From NCBI RefSeq assembly GCF_014652375.1, contig NZ_BMYR01000003.1:62001-126000 (forward strand): a stretch of 64,000 nucleotides of DNA. Direction: 5' to 3'. Shown piece after piece: positions 47,171 through 56,261 of this stretch (position 1 is the first letter of the stretch; every line of letters starts with the position of its first letter). Under the pieces are notes generated by a model. It was not told the DNA's origin, searched no databases, and worked only from the letters and a program-made list of their open reading frames with translations. The translations under genes and the position numbers were made by a program. The stretch comes from Alishewanella tabrizica. Its GTDB lineage: Bacteria > Pseudomonadota > Gammaproteobacteria > Enterobacterales > Alteromonadaceae.

Positions 47171-49282
47171 TTGATAATACTTGTCTATTCATTACTACTT
47201 TATACTGCACTTCCTCTTATCGTAGTGTATTTTCTGTGGCGATCGCGCAAAGATCCCGCTTATCGGCAGCGTTTGCTAGAGCGGTTTGCTATTGGTTTAA
47301 AATCAACACAGCTAAAACCTGGCAGTATTGTGGTGCATGCGGTGTCGGTCGGTGAGGTGATTGCCGCCACGCCACTGATTCAGCAATTGCAACAGCAGTA
47401 TCCAGCAAAAACGATAACCGTGACCTGCACGACACCCACGGGGTCTGCCGCTATTCAACGTCGCTTAGGGAGCAGTGTGCAGCATTGTTATCTACCGTTG
47501 GATTATCCCGGCGCTGTTAGGCGGTTTCTAACCGTGCTTAAACCCGAGCTGCTGATTATTCTTGAAACCGAGTTATGGCCTAACTTATTAGCTGCGTGCG
47601 CGAAGCGGGGTGTTCCTGTTGTGGTGGTAAATGCCCGTTTATCGGCGCGTTCGGCTAAAGGGTATCGCCGCTTTGCAGCATTCAGCAAGCCCCTTTTGCA
47701 AAACATCACCTGCTTACTTACACAAGACCATGCTAGCCGCAGGCGCTTTCATGCCTTAGGTTATCGTGGTGCCATATCGGTAACGGGGAACCTTAAATTT
47801 GAGCTGGCCATTCCTGCTACCATGACAGGCTTGCTTAACCAATTTCAATCTGCGTTTGCTAAACGTTTAGTGTGGGTAGCTGCCAGTACGCATGCTGGCG
47901 AAGACGAACAGCTTATTGCATGTTATCAGCAATTAAAAACACAGTTTCCCGCCTTATTACTAATGCTTGTGCCGCGTCATCCAGAGCGTTTTGAGCCTGT
48001 GGCCGAGTTAGTTCAGCATGCAGGTTTAAGTTTATGGCGACGCAGTAGCATACCGCTAACTTACGGTGCTGAAGATACTACCGGAGCAACACCGAGCGTG
48101 GCAGATATCCATGCTGATGTTGCCTTAGGTGATTCTATGGGCGAGCTACTGGCCTGGTATCAATTGGCCGATTTGGTGTTTATTGGCGGCAGCTTAATTG
48201 AGCGGGGCGGTCATAATCCGCTGGAGGCTATCTGCTTTGCCAAAGCGGTACAAAGCGGGCCACATATTTTTAATTTTAAAGAGGCTTATCGGCAATTACA
48301 GCAACAGCAGGCGGTAGCGCTGGTTGCCAACAATCAGGCGTTATTAAGTAATTGCCATCTGTTATTGGCCGATGCCAGTGCTCGTGCGGCGCAGGGGCAA
48401 CGCGCTCAGCACTTTTTCTTGCAGCAGCAGGGTGCTACAGCCCGCACGCTAGCTACAATAGATTCACTTTTAACAGGACGTCGCATGTCTACACATGATA
48501 TTTCAACCGCTGCTGCAAAGCTGCAACACGCTGGTTATCAGCAAAGCCAACAGCATGGCGCGCATTACTGGTTTGATCCGGAATTTTTCAGCGACATTCG
48601 CCCCCAGCATTTTCAAAGCGCATGGTGGCAACAGCAGCAAGCTGTTATTGGCAGCTCTACCGGCCGCAATACCGCCTATTTTGTTCAGCATGGCGAGCAT
48701 AAGCTGGTGCTAAGGCACTATTACCGTGGTGGTTTAGTGGGCAAGGTGCTACACGATCAATTCTGGCTGCAACCTGTAACGCAAAGCCGCGCCATGCAGG
48801 AATACCAATTATTAAGCTGGATGCGTGCACAAGGCTTAGCCGTGCCGCGTCCCGTTGCTGCTAGTTATCAGCGGAGTGGCCTGATTTACCGCGCCGACTT
48901 ATTGATTGAGCTAATTCCCGATAGCAAAGATTTAGCGGCAATATTACAGCAGCGCGCTATAACTCAAAGCGAGTGGCAAGCAGTAGGTGCAGCCATTGCG
49001 CAAATGCATCAGCTTGGGGTGTATCACTCGGATCTCAATTGCCGCAATATAATGCTCGATGCCAGTGGCAAAGTGTGGCTGATTGATTTTGATAAGTGCA
49101 GCCGCCGTAGCCCAGGGGAATGGACTGAGCAAAATTTAGCACGCCTATTACGCTCCTTTAATAAAGAAAAGGGCAAGCTGGCGGTATTTAACTGGCAAGA
49201 AGCCGATTGGCAAAGCCTGCAACAAGGCTATCAACAGCCGTTAGCGGCAGCCGTGCCGTTAGCCACAACAGAGCAAATTTAA
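47171..49282 (+). CDS. waaA-kdkA: Kdo transferase WaaA fused to Kdo kinase KdkA
   Basis: A single 703-residue frame joins two LPS inner-core enzymes. Residues 1 to about 425 match WaaA, which adds Kdo to lipid A: a short N-terminal anchor, VSVGEVIAATPLI, LETELWPNLLAAC, NARLSARSAKGYRRF, GNLKFEL, PRHPERF and GGSLIERGGHNPLEA. From about 440 on, the chain matches KdkA, which phosphorylates Kdo: VLRHYYRGGLVGKV, the kinase loop GVYHSDLNCRNIML and the metal-binding LIDFDK. In other bacteria these are separate genes. Translation seems to start at TTG 47171, preceded by AGGTGA 9 nt upstream. An ATG at 48485 lies at the junction. Confidence 0.9.
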   Translation: MIILVYSLLLYTALPLIVVYFLWRSRKDPAYRQRLLERFAIGLKSTQLKPGSIVVHAVSVGEVIAATPLIQQLQQQYPAKTITVTCTTPTGSAAIQRRLGSSVQHCYLPLDYPGAVRRFLTVLKPELLIILETELWPNLLAACAKRGVPVVVVNARLSARSAKGYRRFAAFSKPLLQNITCLLTQDHASRRRFHALGYRGAISVTGNLKFELAIPATMTGLLNQFQSAFAKRLVWVAASTHAGEDEQLIACYQQLKTQFPALLLMLVPRHPERFEPVAELVQHAGLSLWRRSSIPLTYGAEDTTGATPSVADIHADVALGDSMGELLAWYQLADLVFIGGSLIERGGHNPLEAICFAKAVQSGPHIFNFKEAYRQLQQQQAVALVANNQALLSNCHLLLADASARAAQGQRAQHFFLQQQGATARTLATIDSLLTGRRMSTHDISTAAAKLQHAGYQQSQQHGAHYWFDPEFFSDIRPQHFQSAWWQQQQAVIGSSTGRNTAYFVQHGEHKLVLRHYYRGGLVGKVLHDQFWLQPVTQSRAMQEYQLLSWMRAQGLAVPRPVAASYQRSGLIYRADLLIELIPDSKDLAAILQQRAITQSEWQAVGAAIAQMHQLGVYHSDLNCRNIMLDASGKVWLIDFDKCSRRSPGEWTEQNLARLLRSFNKEKGKLAVFNWQEADWQSLQQGYQQPLAAAVPLATTEQI

Positions 49283-49283
49283 G

Positions 49284-50465
49284 ATGCAGCAGTGGGATGT
49301 TATTGTTATAGGTGCCGGTGCGGCGGGTTTGTTTTGTGCTATTGAAGCGGCTAAGCGAGGTCGTAAAACCTTAGTGCTGGATAACGGCAAACGTATTGGC
49401 CGGAAAATTCTGATGTCGGGCGGTGGCCGCTGTAATTTCACGAATATTTATGCCAGCCCGGCTAATTATCTTTCGGAAAACCGGCATTTTTGTAAATCGG
49501 CATTAAGCCGTTATACCCAGTGGGATTTTATTGCGCTGGTACAACAATATGGCATTCCTTATCATGAAAAAGCACTGGGGCAGCTATTTTGCGATAACAG
49601 CGCCAAAGATATTGTCGATATGTTGCAACAAGAATGCGATAAAGCTGGCGTGCAAATTGCGCTTCAGCAAGAGATCACCGAAGTAAGATTTGCCGATGAT
49701 CAGTATCAGGTCGTCACGCCGCAACTTACCCGACAATGTCAAAGCCTGGTGGTGGCCTGTGGTGGCTTAAGTTTGCCCAACTTAGGTGCCACTGCTTTTG
49801 GTTTTCAACTTGCCGAGCAATTTGGCTTAAACGTGCTGCCGGTGCGTGCTGGCTTAGTGCCACTAACCTGGCAACCCAGCGATAAAGCGGTATTTGAAGA
49901 GATTAGCGGCGTGTCATTGCCAGTAACGGCAGAAGCCAATGATGTGGTTTTCCCGGAAGATATGCTCTTTACCCACCGTGGCTTAAGTGGCCCGGCGGTG
50001 CTGCAAATTTCTAATTACTGGCAACCTGGCGATGCACTTATAATTAACCTCGCGCCAGAACAGAACATCAGTGAATTTTTAACCGAACAGCAGCAACAAC
50101 ATCCAGCCCAAGAGCTGAAAACCGCGTTAGCGAAAATCTTACCTAAACGTTTAGTTGAAAAATTGCTAGAGCTACAGGTATTTCCAAACCAACCGCTAAA
50201 AGCGCTTAATGCCAAAAATATTGAGCGACTTGACCAAGCCTTAAGCCAGTATATTTTTAAACCCAATGGCACCGAGGGATACCGCACCGCCGAAGTCACG
50301 TTAGGCGGCGTAGATACCAACGGCCTTTCCTCCAAAACCATGGAAGCAAAAAACCAACTCGGCCTGTATTTTATTGGTGAAGTGGTCGACGTAACCGGTT
50401 GGTTAGGCGGCTATAACTTCCAATGGGCGTGGGCGTCTGGCTGGGTGGCAGGGCAGTATTGTTGA
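49284..50465 (+). CDS. YhiN/HI0933-family flavoprotein (NAD(P)/FAD oxidoreductase)
   Basis: A 393-residue flavoprotein with the FAD-binding start IVIGAGAAGLFCAIEAAKRG, then GKRIGRKILMSGGGRCNFTN and, near the C-terminus, LYFIGEVVDVTGWLGGYNFQWAWASG. These are typical of the BaiN/YhiN/HI0933 family, whose reaction in most species is unknown. It begins 2 bp after the fused LPS gene, so it is probably co-transcribed, although the families are not otherwise linked. Confidence 0.88.
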   Translation: MQQWDVIVIGAGAAGLFCAIEAAKRGRKTLVLDNGKRIGRKILMSGGGRCNFTNIYASPANYLSENRHFCKSALSRYTQWDFIALVQQYGIPYHEKALGQLFCDNSAKDIVDMLQQECDKAGVQIALQQEITEVRFADDQYQVVTPQLTRQCQSLVVACGGLSLPNLGATAFGFQLAEQFGLNVLPVRAGLVPLTWQPSDKAVFEEISGVSLPVTAEANDVVFPEDMLFTHRGLSGPAVLQISNYWQPGDALIINLAPEQNISEFLTEQQQQHPAQELKTALAKILPKRLVEKLLELQVFPNQPLKALNAKNIERLDQALSQYIFKPNGTEGYRTAEVTLGGVDTNGLSSKTMEAKNQLGLYFIGEVVDVTGWLGGYNFQWAWASGWVAGQYC

Positions 50466-50771
50466 GCAGTAACCACTGCTAGCAGGCTTGATAGATGGCA
50501 TAAAGTGCTTTGTTCTATAGGTGCTTTGTGTCAATTGCAGACATTTCCAGATACAAAAAGAAATGACTGTTATACATTGCAAAGCGGTCATTGCTTTAGC
50601 AAATACCAAATGTGTTCGACGACTTTAACTTGCACAATAATTTTAATCAAATCCTAACCTATTCGCGGATTAATGTGCTCGATGCTTTGGAAGCAGCAGA
50701 AAATTTTGAACTCTAACTGTCTAGTAAAAGCTGGGAAGTCCAGACTATTAACTTAACTGAGAAGTAAAAAT
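50466..50771. other. AT-rich intergenic region, 306 bp
   Basis: No gene is evident. A short open stretch near 50600-50715 (VFDDFNLHNNFNQILTYSR) looks protein-like but has no start and may be a remnant. The sequence is noticeably richer in A and T than its neighbours. Confidence 0.45.
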
Positions 50772-51260
50772 ATGAGATTTTTCTTAATCCTTATTTTGGC
50801 ATCATTTTTTGTTGCATGTGATAGTCAGCCAACAATTGAAGAAGCTAAAACAAACTTTTATAAAAATAACCATTACTTTAATGAGCTTGCTGAGCTCTCG
50901 TGCAATCTTGGTAAAAAAAAACAAGCATTCAGTTATACAGATTCTTCTTATAGTTATAGTCCTAAAAAGATAAAAGAGCATGATAGAATTGGCGAGTTAG
51001 ATATTTTATTAAAAGAAATCGGCGGTTACGTTGTCAACTATAAATTTACAGAATCTAATGGTTGTAGTTTAGTTGTTGGTTATTATGTTAGAGGGTTTGC
51101 AGGTAGCGGAGTTAAGTACAACTATAGCTTCAATAAACCTGTTGTCATACCTTATAGTGAAAATGAACATAACTTCGATATGATTAGAAAGCGTAATGGT
51201 CCTATAGCTTTTGATTTACAACTTTATGATGATTGGTTTCTTTCATACTCTCAAAACTAA
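50772..51260 (+). CDS. Orphan AT-rich lipoprotein
   Basis: A 162-residue lipoprotein (lipobox FFVAC, Cys 16) with a Tyr-, Ser- and Asn-rich mature chain. I recognise no family. Its codon use is far richer in A and T than that of the surrounding genes, and it sits alone between two gene-poor stretches, so horizontal acquisition is likely. Function unknown. Confidence 0.6.
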   Translation: MRFFLILILASFFVACDSQPTIEEAKTNFYKNNHYFNELAELSCNLGKKKQAFSYTDSSYSYSPKKIKEHDRIGELDILLKEIGGYVVNYKFTESNGCSLVVGYYVRGFAGSGVKYNYSFNKPVVIPYSENEHNFDMIRKRNGPIAFDLQLYDDWFLSYSQN

Positions 51261-51873
51261 AGAAGTATTTAATAATTTCAATTTGATGTGTAATACCAAG
51301 TTTTGGCAAACTACTCAAAGCCTGTGAGGAAAGCATCTTCCACTAATCGAAAGTTGAAGCATGCATGTTTCGGATGAATCAGATCACTTTTAGCTGTTTT
51401 CCGAGATAGCTGCTCGGAATACCGAAACGCTATTTTTTTATAATCAAATTAACTGGTAAAATAAGCCTGACGTAACCTTCCACACTGACAAAAATTTTCG
51501 CAAAGTGAGTTTCTTGTGTTTCTGGATCAGTCCACGGTATCCGCTTACTGGACTTTCGAGCTCTGTGTTATCAGTTATTACTGAGATTTTCAGTAAATCA
51601 CTAGATTGTTGACACTGTAGGGCTTAAAAGACCTTACCACCATTTCTTAAATTGATTCAGACAGGTTATGCTTACAGCCACTTAATTAAGGACAATATGA
51701 CCGGTTTTGCGTTAAAACTAGACATTTATATCAGGGTTATTGCGTGGGGTTGAATCTCTGCTTTTCGCTCATAGTGAAGATCTATTCGTGCCACAGGGGA
51801 TACATCTAGTTTATTTCACCTGCTGTTTAAACTCGGGGGGCTCTTTCTCTAATCGTCAGCGATTTGGTCATGC
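51261..51873. other. Gene-poor region, 613 bp, possible decayed element
   Basis: No intact gene is evident in any frame. On the minus strand near 51810-51860, a fragment reading EKEPPEFKQQVK followed by a stop loosely resembles the start of IS3-type transposase OrfA, but the match is too short to trust. The region may be a scar of insertion and decay. Confidence 0.3.
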
Positions 51874-52932
51874 CTAGTCAGTCTCTAGATATAAGGTCCC
51901 GTTCGTGGTGATGATCTTTAGCCATTGTTCTGCCTTATCAATTGCATCAGCCATTTCTTCTTGTGTAAAAACTGACTGCGCTTGTTCCTGAAACCAGCTA
52001 TAGCGGTTATACAGCTCGTTATCGTCGGTAAGGTGTAAAATGATTTGATTAAACGCATAAGCTTGTAAGCGACCATCTTCGCCTACCGTTTGCGCGTAAT
52101 GCAGTTGCGATAGCCTGATCAGCGCTTTGATGCTGCCGTGCTGTGCGGCAGAGCTCAAAAATTCCACTTGTTGTTTTACAAAGGCTGAGCGTTGGGTAAG
52201 GTACTCGTTACGATTAAGCCTGTCATAGCCTTCTGCTTGCATATATTGCTCGGGCGTTATCATTGCAATGGCTTCTTGAGCGGGGACGAAACCACGACTG
52301 GCCGCTAATGCTAGGTAAGTATAAAACTGGCTACGCTGCACGTTATCAACACCTAAACAAAACTCATAGCGTGCGGTAATAGCGGTTACTGCAGCGCCAT
52401 AGTTATTAAACTGATAGGCCTCTTTCAGTCTTTCTTGTAAACCCGCGTCATCTACCGGCGCAAAACTACAATGCCGCAGATTCATTCCCAGTATATAAGC
52501 CGCCTCGTTATCGCCGCTTTCAGCGGCTAGTATTAAGCTGTCAAGTTGTTCAAATAGCGTACTTTCTAATGTCCATTTTGGCCTATGTACTATGCTTAGC
52601 AAGCGAGAATGGGGTTTTTGTCTGTCTGTAACAATCTCACCATAGTCTAGGCTCTTTCTCTCAGCAATTTGCTCTGCCACAGGCACAATGTTGATTGAAG
52701 TATCATGTTGGGATGGGGGGGTTGGATGCGGGATAGGGTTAACAGATGGATCCTCATCTGCACGAGCTAACCACAGTATGATCACTATCAGTAGCAGAGC
52801 TAACGGCAGCAACCATAATTTCCAGCCTAGCTTGAACGATTTTATTGTTGCCTGCACAAATGCCCTTAATAAAGAAAGCAGAAGACATCTTAAATAGGCA
52901 TGCACATTTACAAAGCGACTAAGAACTGTCAA
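51874..52932 (-). CDS. Membrane-anchored Sel1-repeat-like protein
   Basis: A 352-residue protein with one membrane helix near residues 38-58 and a Pro-rich stretch after it (PIPHPTPPSQ). The periplasmic part contains Sel1/TPR-like helical repeats, seen in AESGDNEAAYILGMNLRHC, YTYLALAASRGFVPAQEAIA and SSAAQHGSIKALIRLSQLHYA. Such repeats usually mediate protein contacts. The partner is unknown, and the gene is not clearly in an operon. Confidence 0.7.
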   Translation of the reverse strand: MTVLSRFVNVHAYLRCLLLSLLRAFVQATIKSFKLGWKLWLLPLALLLIVIILWLARADEDPSVNPIPHPTPPSQHDTSINIVPVAEQIAERKSLDYGEIVTDRQKPHSRLLSIVHRPKWTLESTLFEQLDSLILAAESGDNEAAYILGMNLRHCSFAPVDDAGLQERLKEAYQFNNYGAAVTAITARYEFCLGVDNVQRSQFYTYLALAASRGFVPAQEAIAMITPEQYMQAEGYDRLNRNEYLTQRSAFVKQQVEFLSSAAQHGSIKALIRLSQLHYAQTVGEDGRLQAYAFNQIILHLTDDNELYNRYSWFQEQAQSVFTQEEMADAIDKAEQWLKIITTNGTLYLETD

Positions 52933-53284
52933 CCATTAACTGTTCATACACCTTAAGACAAGCTTAATTGGCCGCAAGTCCATGACACTTACCGCCTTCA
53001 CCTTTTACCGTTGCGCTTTCGGTGAAACAGCCATGTACTTAGCCAGTAAAGGGTGACTTCATTGCTATTTTCACCAGACGGCGACATTTTGGTGACATTC
53101 TCTCTGCTAATCTTACTCGTGTAGTGAAATGATGTAGTGTTGATTGTGATAAGACGCGCCACATGAGTGTGCACACGGCCAGTAATAATGCGAGTATGTC
53201 GGTCAAATTAAAACTGGCAGCCAAACCGAGCCATCAATTGGCTGATAAGGGCATTACCTTAGGTAAACCAATAAGGAACCGCAG
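52933..53284. other. Divergent intergenic region, 352 bp
   Basis: The region should hold promoters of the Sel1-like gene and of the two-component pair. GGTGAC occurs as a direct repeat near 53047 and 53090, which could be a regulator site but is not a known one. No gene is convincing. Confidence 0.4.
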
Positions 53285-53986
53285 ATGGTGACTACGCTTG
53301 GTACTGCAACAATAAGCGTGTTAGTTGTTGAAGATAACCGCGATATTTGCGAGAACATTGCAGCTTATCTGGCAAAACATAACTATATCGTGGATTTTGC
53401 CTATAACGGTATTTCTGCGTTGCACATGGCGCAAGCTGGGCACTTTGATGTGATTGTGCTGGATCTAAAACTCCCCGGGGTAGATGGCTTACGTGTTTGT
53501 GAACAGCTGCGTACAGAAGCCAAATTAAGTACGCCGATACTGATGCTTACGGCTAGAGAAACCTTAGACGATAAGCTAAGAGGTTTTGCGGCGGGGGCCG
53601 ATGATTATTTAGTGAAGCCGTTCGCCTTGCAAGAACTGCATGTCCGATTACAGGCGTTGAACAAACGCAGCCACGGCCGAACCGATAACGTAATAACAGT
53701 TGCTGATCTCACGATGGATAAAGCCACATTGCAGGTGCATCGTGCAGGGAAGCCCATCGATCTTACTCCGGCGGGCCTAATACTACTACAACGATTACTA
53801 GAGCAATCGCCATCGGTTGTCACACGCGACACGTTGGAAACCTTATTATGGGCTGATGAGCCACCCGACGGTGATGCGCTGCGATCGCATCTTTATAAGC
53901 TAAGGCAAGTTATTGACCGCCCCTTTGATAAGCCGCTGATCCACACAGTGCATCGCATTGGATACCGCATAAGCGAGGTTGATTAA
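53285..53986 (+). CDS. OmpR-family response regulator
   Basis: A 233-residue regulator. The receiver domain has acidic E16/D17, the phospho-acceptor D60 in VIVLDLKLPG, the LTARET switch and the K of YLVKPF. The winged-helix domain follows (about 140-232), with LTPAGLILLQRLLEQ and HTVHRIGYRIS. It is 2 bp upstream of its kinase gene, so the two are co-transcribed. It may control the MipA/OmpV-type gene that follows. Confidence 0.92.
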   Translation: MVTTLGTATISVLVVEDNRDICENIAAYLAKHNYIVDFAYNGISALHMAQAGHFDVIVLDLKLPGVDGLRVCEQLRTEAKLSTPILMLTARETLDDKLRGFAAGADDYLVKPFALQELHVRLQALNKRSHGRTDNVITVADLTMDKATLQVHRAGKPIDLTPAGLILLQRLLEQSPSVVTRDTLETLLWADEPPDGDALRSHLYKLRQVIDRPFDKPLIHTVHRIGYRISEVD

Positions 53987-53988
53987 CG

Positions 53989-55260
53989 ATGAATCGGCGC
54001 AGTTTACGCAAGCGCGTTGCCTTTGCTTTTGCACTGTGTATGACCTTACTTAGCGTGCTGTGGGGCTTTGCTTTTTTTGCCGCCATAAAATTAAGTGAAG
54101 ATCGCGTTGTGGTGAATCAGTTGCAGCGAGCCGTTGAACACTACCCCGAATTAACAGCCGATATTCGTGGATACGACGATATTGCAAGCTTGCCTGAGTC
54201 GCTACAAGTATGGGCGCAAACGCACCCTGATGAGGGTATATACGAATTTGAACCTGAGGAATTGCACGTTGCAGTTTTTTCAGTAGATAACGCCCAGCGC
54301 CGCGCCTTTGTCGTGTTCGATGTTGCTGGCATTGAAGCTGCGTCATCTGAGGATGGCTGGTGGTTCCTGCTTATTGCTGGTGTTGTCGGCACCCTTGGCA
54401 TGCTGGGCTTTGTGCTGGGTATGATGGTGATGGGTAGAGTTATCGCGCCGGTCGCCCAGCTTGCGCACATTGTTGCCGACATCGATTTAGCGAAGTTGTC
54501 GACTGAGGATGCTAAACGCATTAGTGCGAATCAGTTTGGCGATAATGAAGTAGGCGTGCTGGCTGAAACCATAGAGAAAACACTTCAGCGTATCAGTGCT
54601 TTTATTGCCAGAGAGCGCGAGTTTACCGATTCTGTTAGCCATGAATTGCGCACCCCTGTCACGGTAATAATGGGTGCACTGGAGTTACTTGAACACAGTG
54701 CGTTAAGCACGAACGATGTTAAGGCCTTAGATCGCATAAAACGGGCAACACTTGACATAAAAACGACGATTGAGCTGTTTTTGTGTCTTGCTCGCGAGGC
54801 TAACGACGGTGTTGATAATGAGGTGTTTTTAGTGTGGCCTCAGGTTAATAAGGCCATAGAGCAGCAACGCTTTTTGCTCGATGGCAAGCGTGTTGCCGTG
54901 CAGGTTGATGAACTCGCTGCCCCAGAAATCTGTGGTCATGCGCAGGCTTTTTCGATTGCAGTGAATAATCTGGTACGCAATGCGTTTGAATACACCCTCG
55001 ATGGGCAAGAGCCCATCACCGTATGTATTAAACCGAACGAGCTGATCATTATAAACCCGGTAAGTAATGACGATACAACGCAGTGTTTGCGAACAGAAAC
55101 CGTGTCAACACATGGTTATGGGCTGGGGTTAGGGATTGTGCAGCGGTTGTGTGAGCGCCATGGTTGGTCGTTTTTATTGCTAAGCCAGTCTACCCATGTT
55201 GAAGCACGTTTGTCATGGCCAGAGCATGACACAAAATCGCTTAGTACCAACCAAGACTAA
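53989..55260 (+). CDS. Sensor histidine kinase, partner of the regulator at 53285
   Basis: A 423-residue inner-membrane kinase. A first helix near residues 12-32 and a second near 114-138 enclose a short periplasmic segment of about 80 residues. After a HAMP region, the phospho-accepting His218 lies in SVSHELRTPVTV, and the ATPase domain shows NNLVRNAFEYT and GYGLGLGIVQRLCERHGW. The signal is not known. Its 3' end carries the 17-bp tandem repeat that includes the stop codon. Confidence 0.91.
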   Translation: MNRRSLRKRVAFAFALCMTLLSVLWGFAFFAAIKLSEDRVVVNQLQRAVEHYPELTADIRGYDDIASLPESLQVWAQTHPDEGIYEFEPEELHVAVFSVDNAQRRAFVVFDVAGIEAASSEDGWWFLLIAGVVGTLGMLGFVLGMMVMGRVIAPVAQLAHIVADIDLAKLSTEDAKRISANQFGDNEVGVLAETIEKTLQRISAFIAREREFTDSVSHELRTPVTVIMGALELLEHSALSTNDVKALDRIKRATLDIKTTIELFLCLAREANDGVDNEVFLVWPQVNKAIEQQRFLLDGKRVAVQVDELAAPEICGHAQAFSIAVNNLVRNAFEYTLDGQEPITVCIKPNELIIINPVSNDDTTQCLRTETVSTHGYGLGLGIVQRLCERHGWSFLLLSQSTHVEARLSWPEHDTKSLSTNQD

Positions 55261-55297
55261 GCGCCAACCAAGACTGAGTGTCAACAAAGACTAAGCG
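55247..55297. repeat. Three 17-bp tandem repeats across the kinase stop codon
   Basis: CCAACCAAGACTAAGCG, CCAACCAAGACTGAGTG and TCAACAAAGACTAAGCG follow without gaps. The first contains the last codons and the TAA stop of the kinase gene. Confidence 0.88.
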
Positions 55298-55382
55298 CAG
55301 TTAAATAATTTTTAAATAAAACAGTAACAAGTGTCGTAACGCGAGTTGGCATTTCATTCAAACTAAACAGGAAAGCTATTCT

Positions 55383-56210
55383 ATGAAAATACGTAAACGG
55401 TTATTATTAACACTGTTTATCTGCAGCAGTGCCTTTCAAGTGGCTGTTGCGCAAGAAACACAAGCAGCCTTAGTTCCTCTACCTTCAATTGATGACTTCA
55501 GCAAAGGCAAGGATGGCTGGAGTTTTGGTTTAGGCGTTGGGATTGAGTACGAAACGGCCTATGAAGGTTCGGACGAGTTTGGCTTAGAACTTGAACCTGC
55601 GGGTGGTTTGCAATGGCGGCGCGGCAATGATGTATTTTATTGGGTTGGTGAAGCCATAGGCTGGCGCGGCTTGCGTGCAGACACCTGGTTATTCGAAGCC
55701 CTTGTAGGTTTTGATGAGGGCCGCGCTGAAAATGATTCTAAAAAAGGCTATCTGGATGGGCTTGGTGAAAGTGATGAGGGCTTTGAATTGGTGCTGCAAA
55801 GCCGTCGTGCCTTTGATAGCGATTGGCGGTATTGGTTGGTTGGGCGTGTTGTTACCGGCGGTAATGGCAATTTGGGGTTGTTTGGTGTGGGGCGGCGCTT
55901 TGGCGAGAAGTTGGATGGTTCAGGTTCTGAGGTGAATATTGTTGCAGTATTTCACGACAGTGAATATGCCAATAAAGATTTCGGGATCACCGCTGAGCAA
56001 GCGGCGGCATCGGGATTAGCGGCCACGAATATCGGCGGAGGCTTTCGTTCTATTGGCATCAATTATAATTATCGTCATTATGTAAGCGATAACTGGCAGA
56101 TTTACGGCGAAGCGCTTTATGAGCATTTTAGCAGTGCTGTTCGCAAAAGCCCGATTGCCCGTGGTGACTTTGAAGCAGAAGTGGGTATTGGCTTTATTTA
56201 TATGTTTTAA
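55383..56210 (+). CDS. MipA/OmpV-family outer-membrane protein
   Basis: A 275-residue protein with a signal peptide cleaved near VAVAQE (about residue 24) and a beta-barrel mature chain ending in GFIYMF. The family signature is visible in WSFGLGVGIEYETAYEGSDEFGLELEPAGGLQWR, with GINYNYRHYVSDNWQIYGEALYEHF near the end. MipA/OmpV proteins include a scaffold for murein enzymes and osmotically regulated barrels. It lies 122 bp after a two-component pair, whose regulator could control it. The role is inferred from the family. Confidence 0.85.
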   Translation: MKIRKRLLLTLFICSSAFQVAVAQETQAALVPLPSIDDFSKGKDGWSFGLGVGIEYETAYEGSDEFGLELEPAGGLQWRRGNDVFYWVGEAIGWRGLRADTWLFEALVGFDEGRAENDSKKGYLDGLGESDEGFELVLQSRRAFDSDWRYWLVGRVVTGGNGNLGLFGVGRRFGEKLDGSGSEVNIVAVFHDSEYANKDFGITAEQAAASGLAATNIGGGFRSIGINYNYRHYVSDNWQIYGEALYEHFSSAVRKSPIARGDFEAEVGIGFIYMF

Positions 56211-56218
56211 GCCGTTAA

Positions 56219-56250
56219 TGTAACAGCACTTTTAACATGATGCTGTTACA
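56219..56250. repeat. Perfect 10-bp inverted repeat
   Basis: TGTAACAGCA and TGCTGTTACA enclose a 12-nt loop between the MipA/OmpV and EamA genes. It has no T-run, so it is either a weak terminator or an operator for the EamA gene. Confidence 0.5.
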
Positions 56251-56261
56251 GGATACCTACC

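Noticed and set aside
51800-51873. IS3-type transposase remnant
   Set aside because: Only about a dozen residues look similar; no terminal repeats or second frame were found.
53039-53224. 61-residue frame on the minus strand before the two-component pair
   Set aside because: No start signal, and it occupies a promoter region.
53164-53295. 43-residue frame on the + strand overlapping the regulator start
   Set aside because: It could be a leader peptide, but there is no ribosome-binding site and no conserved feature.
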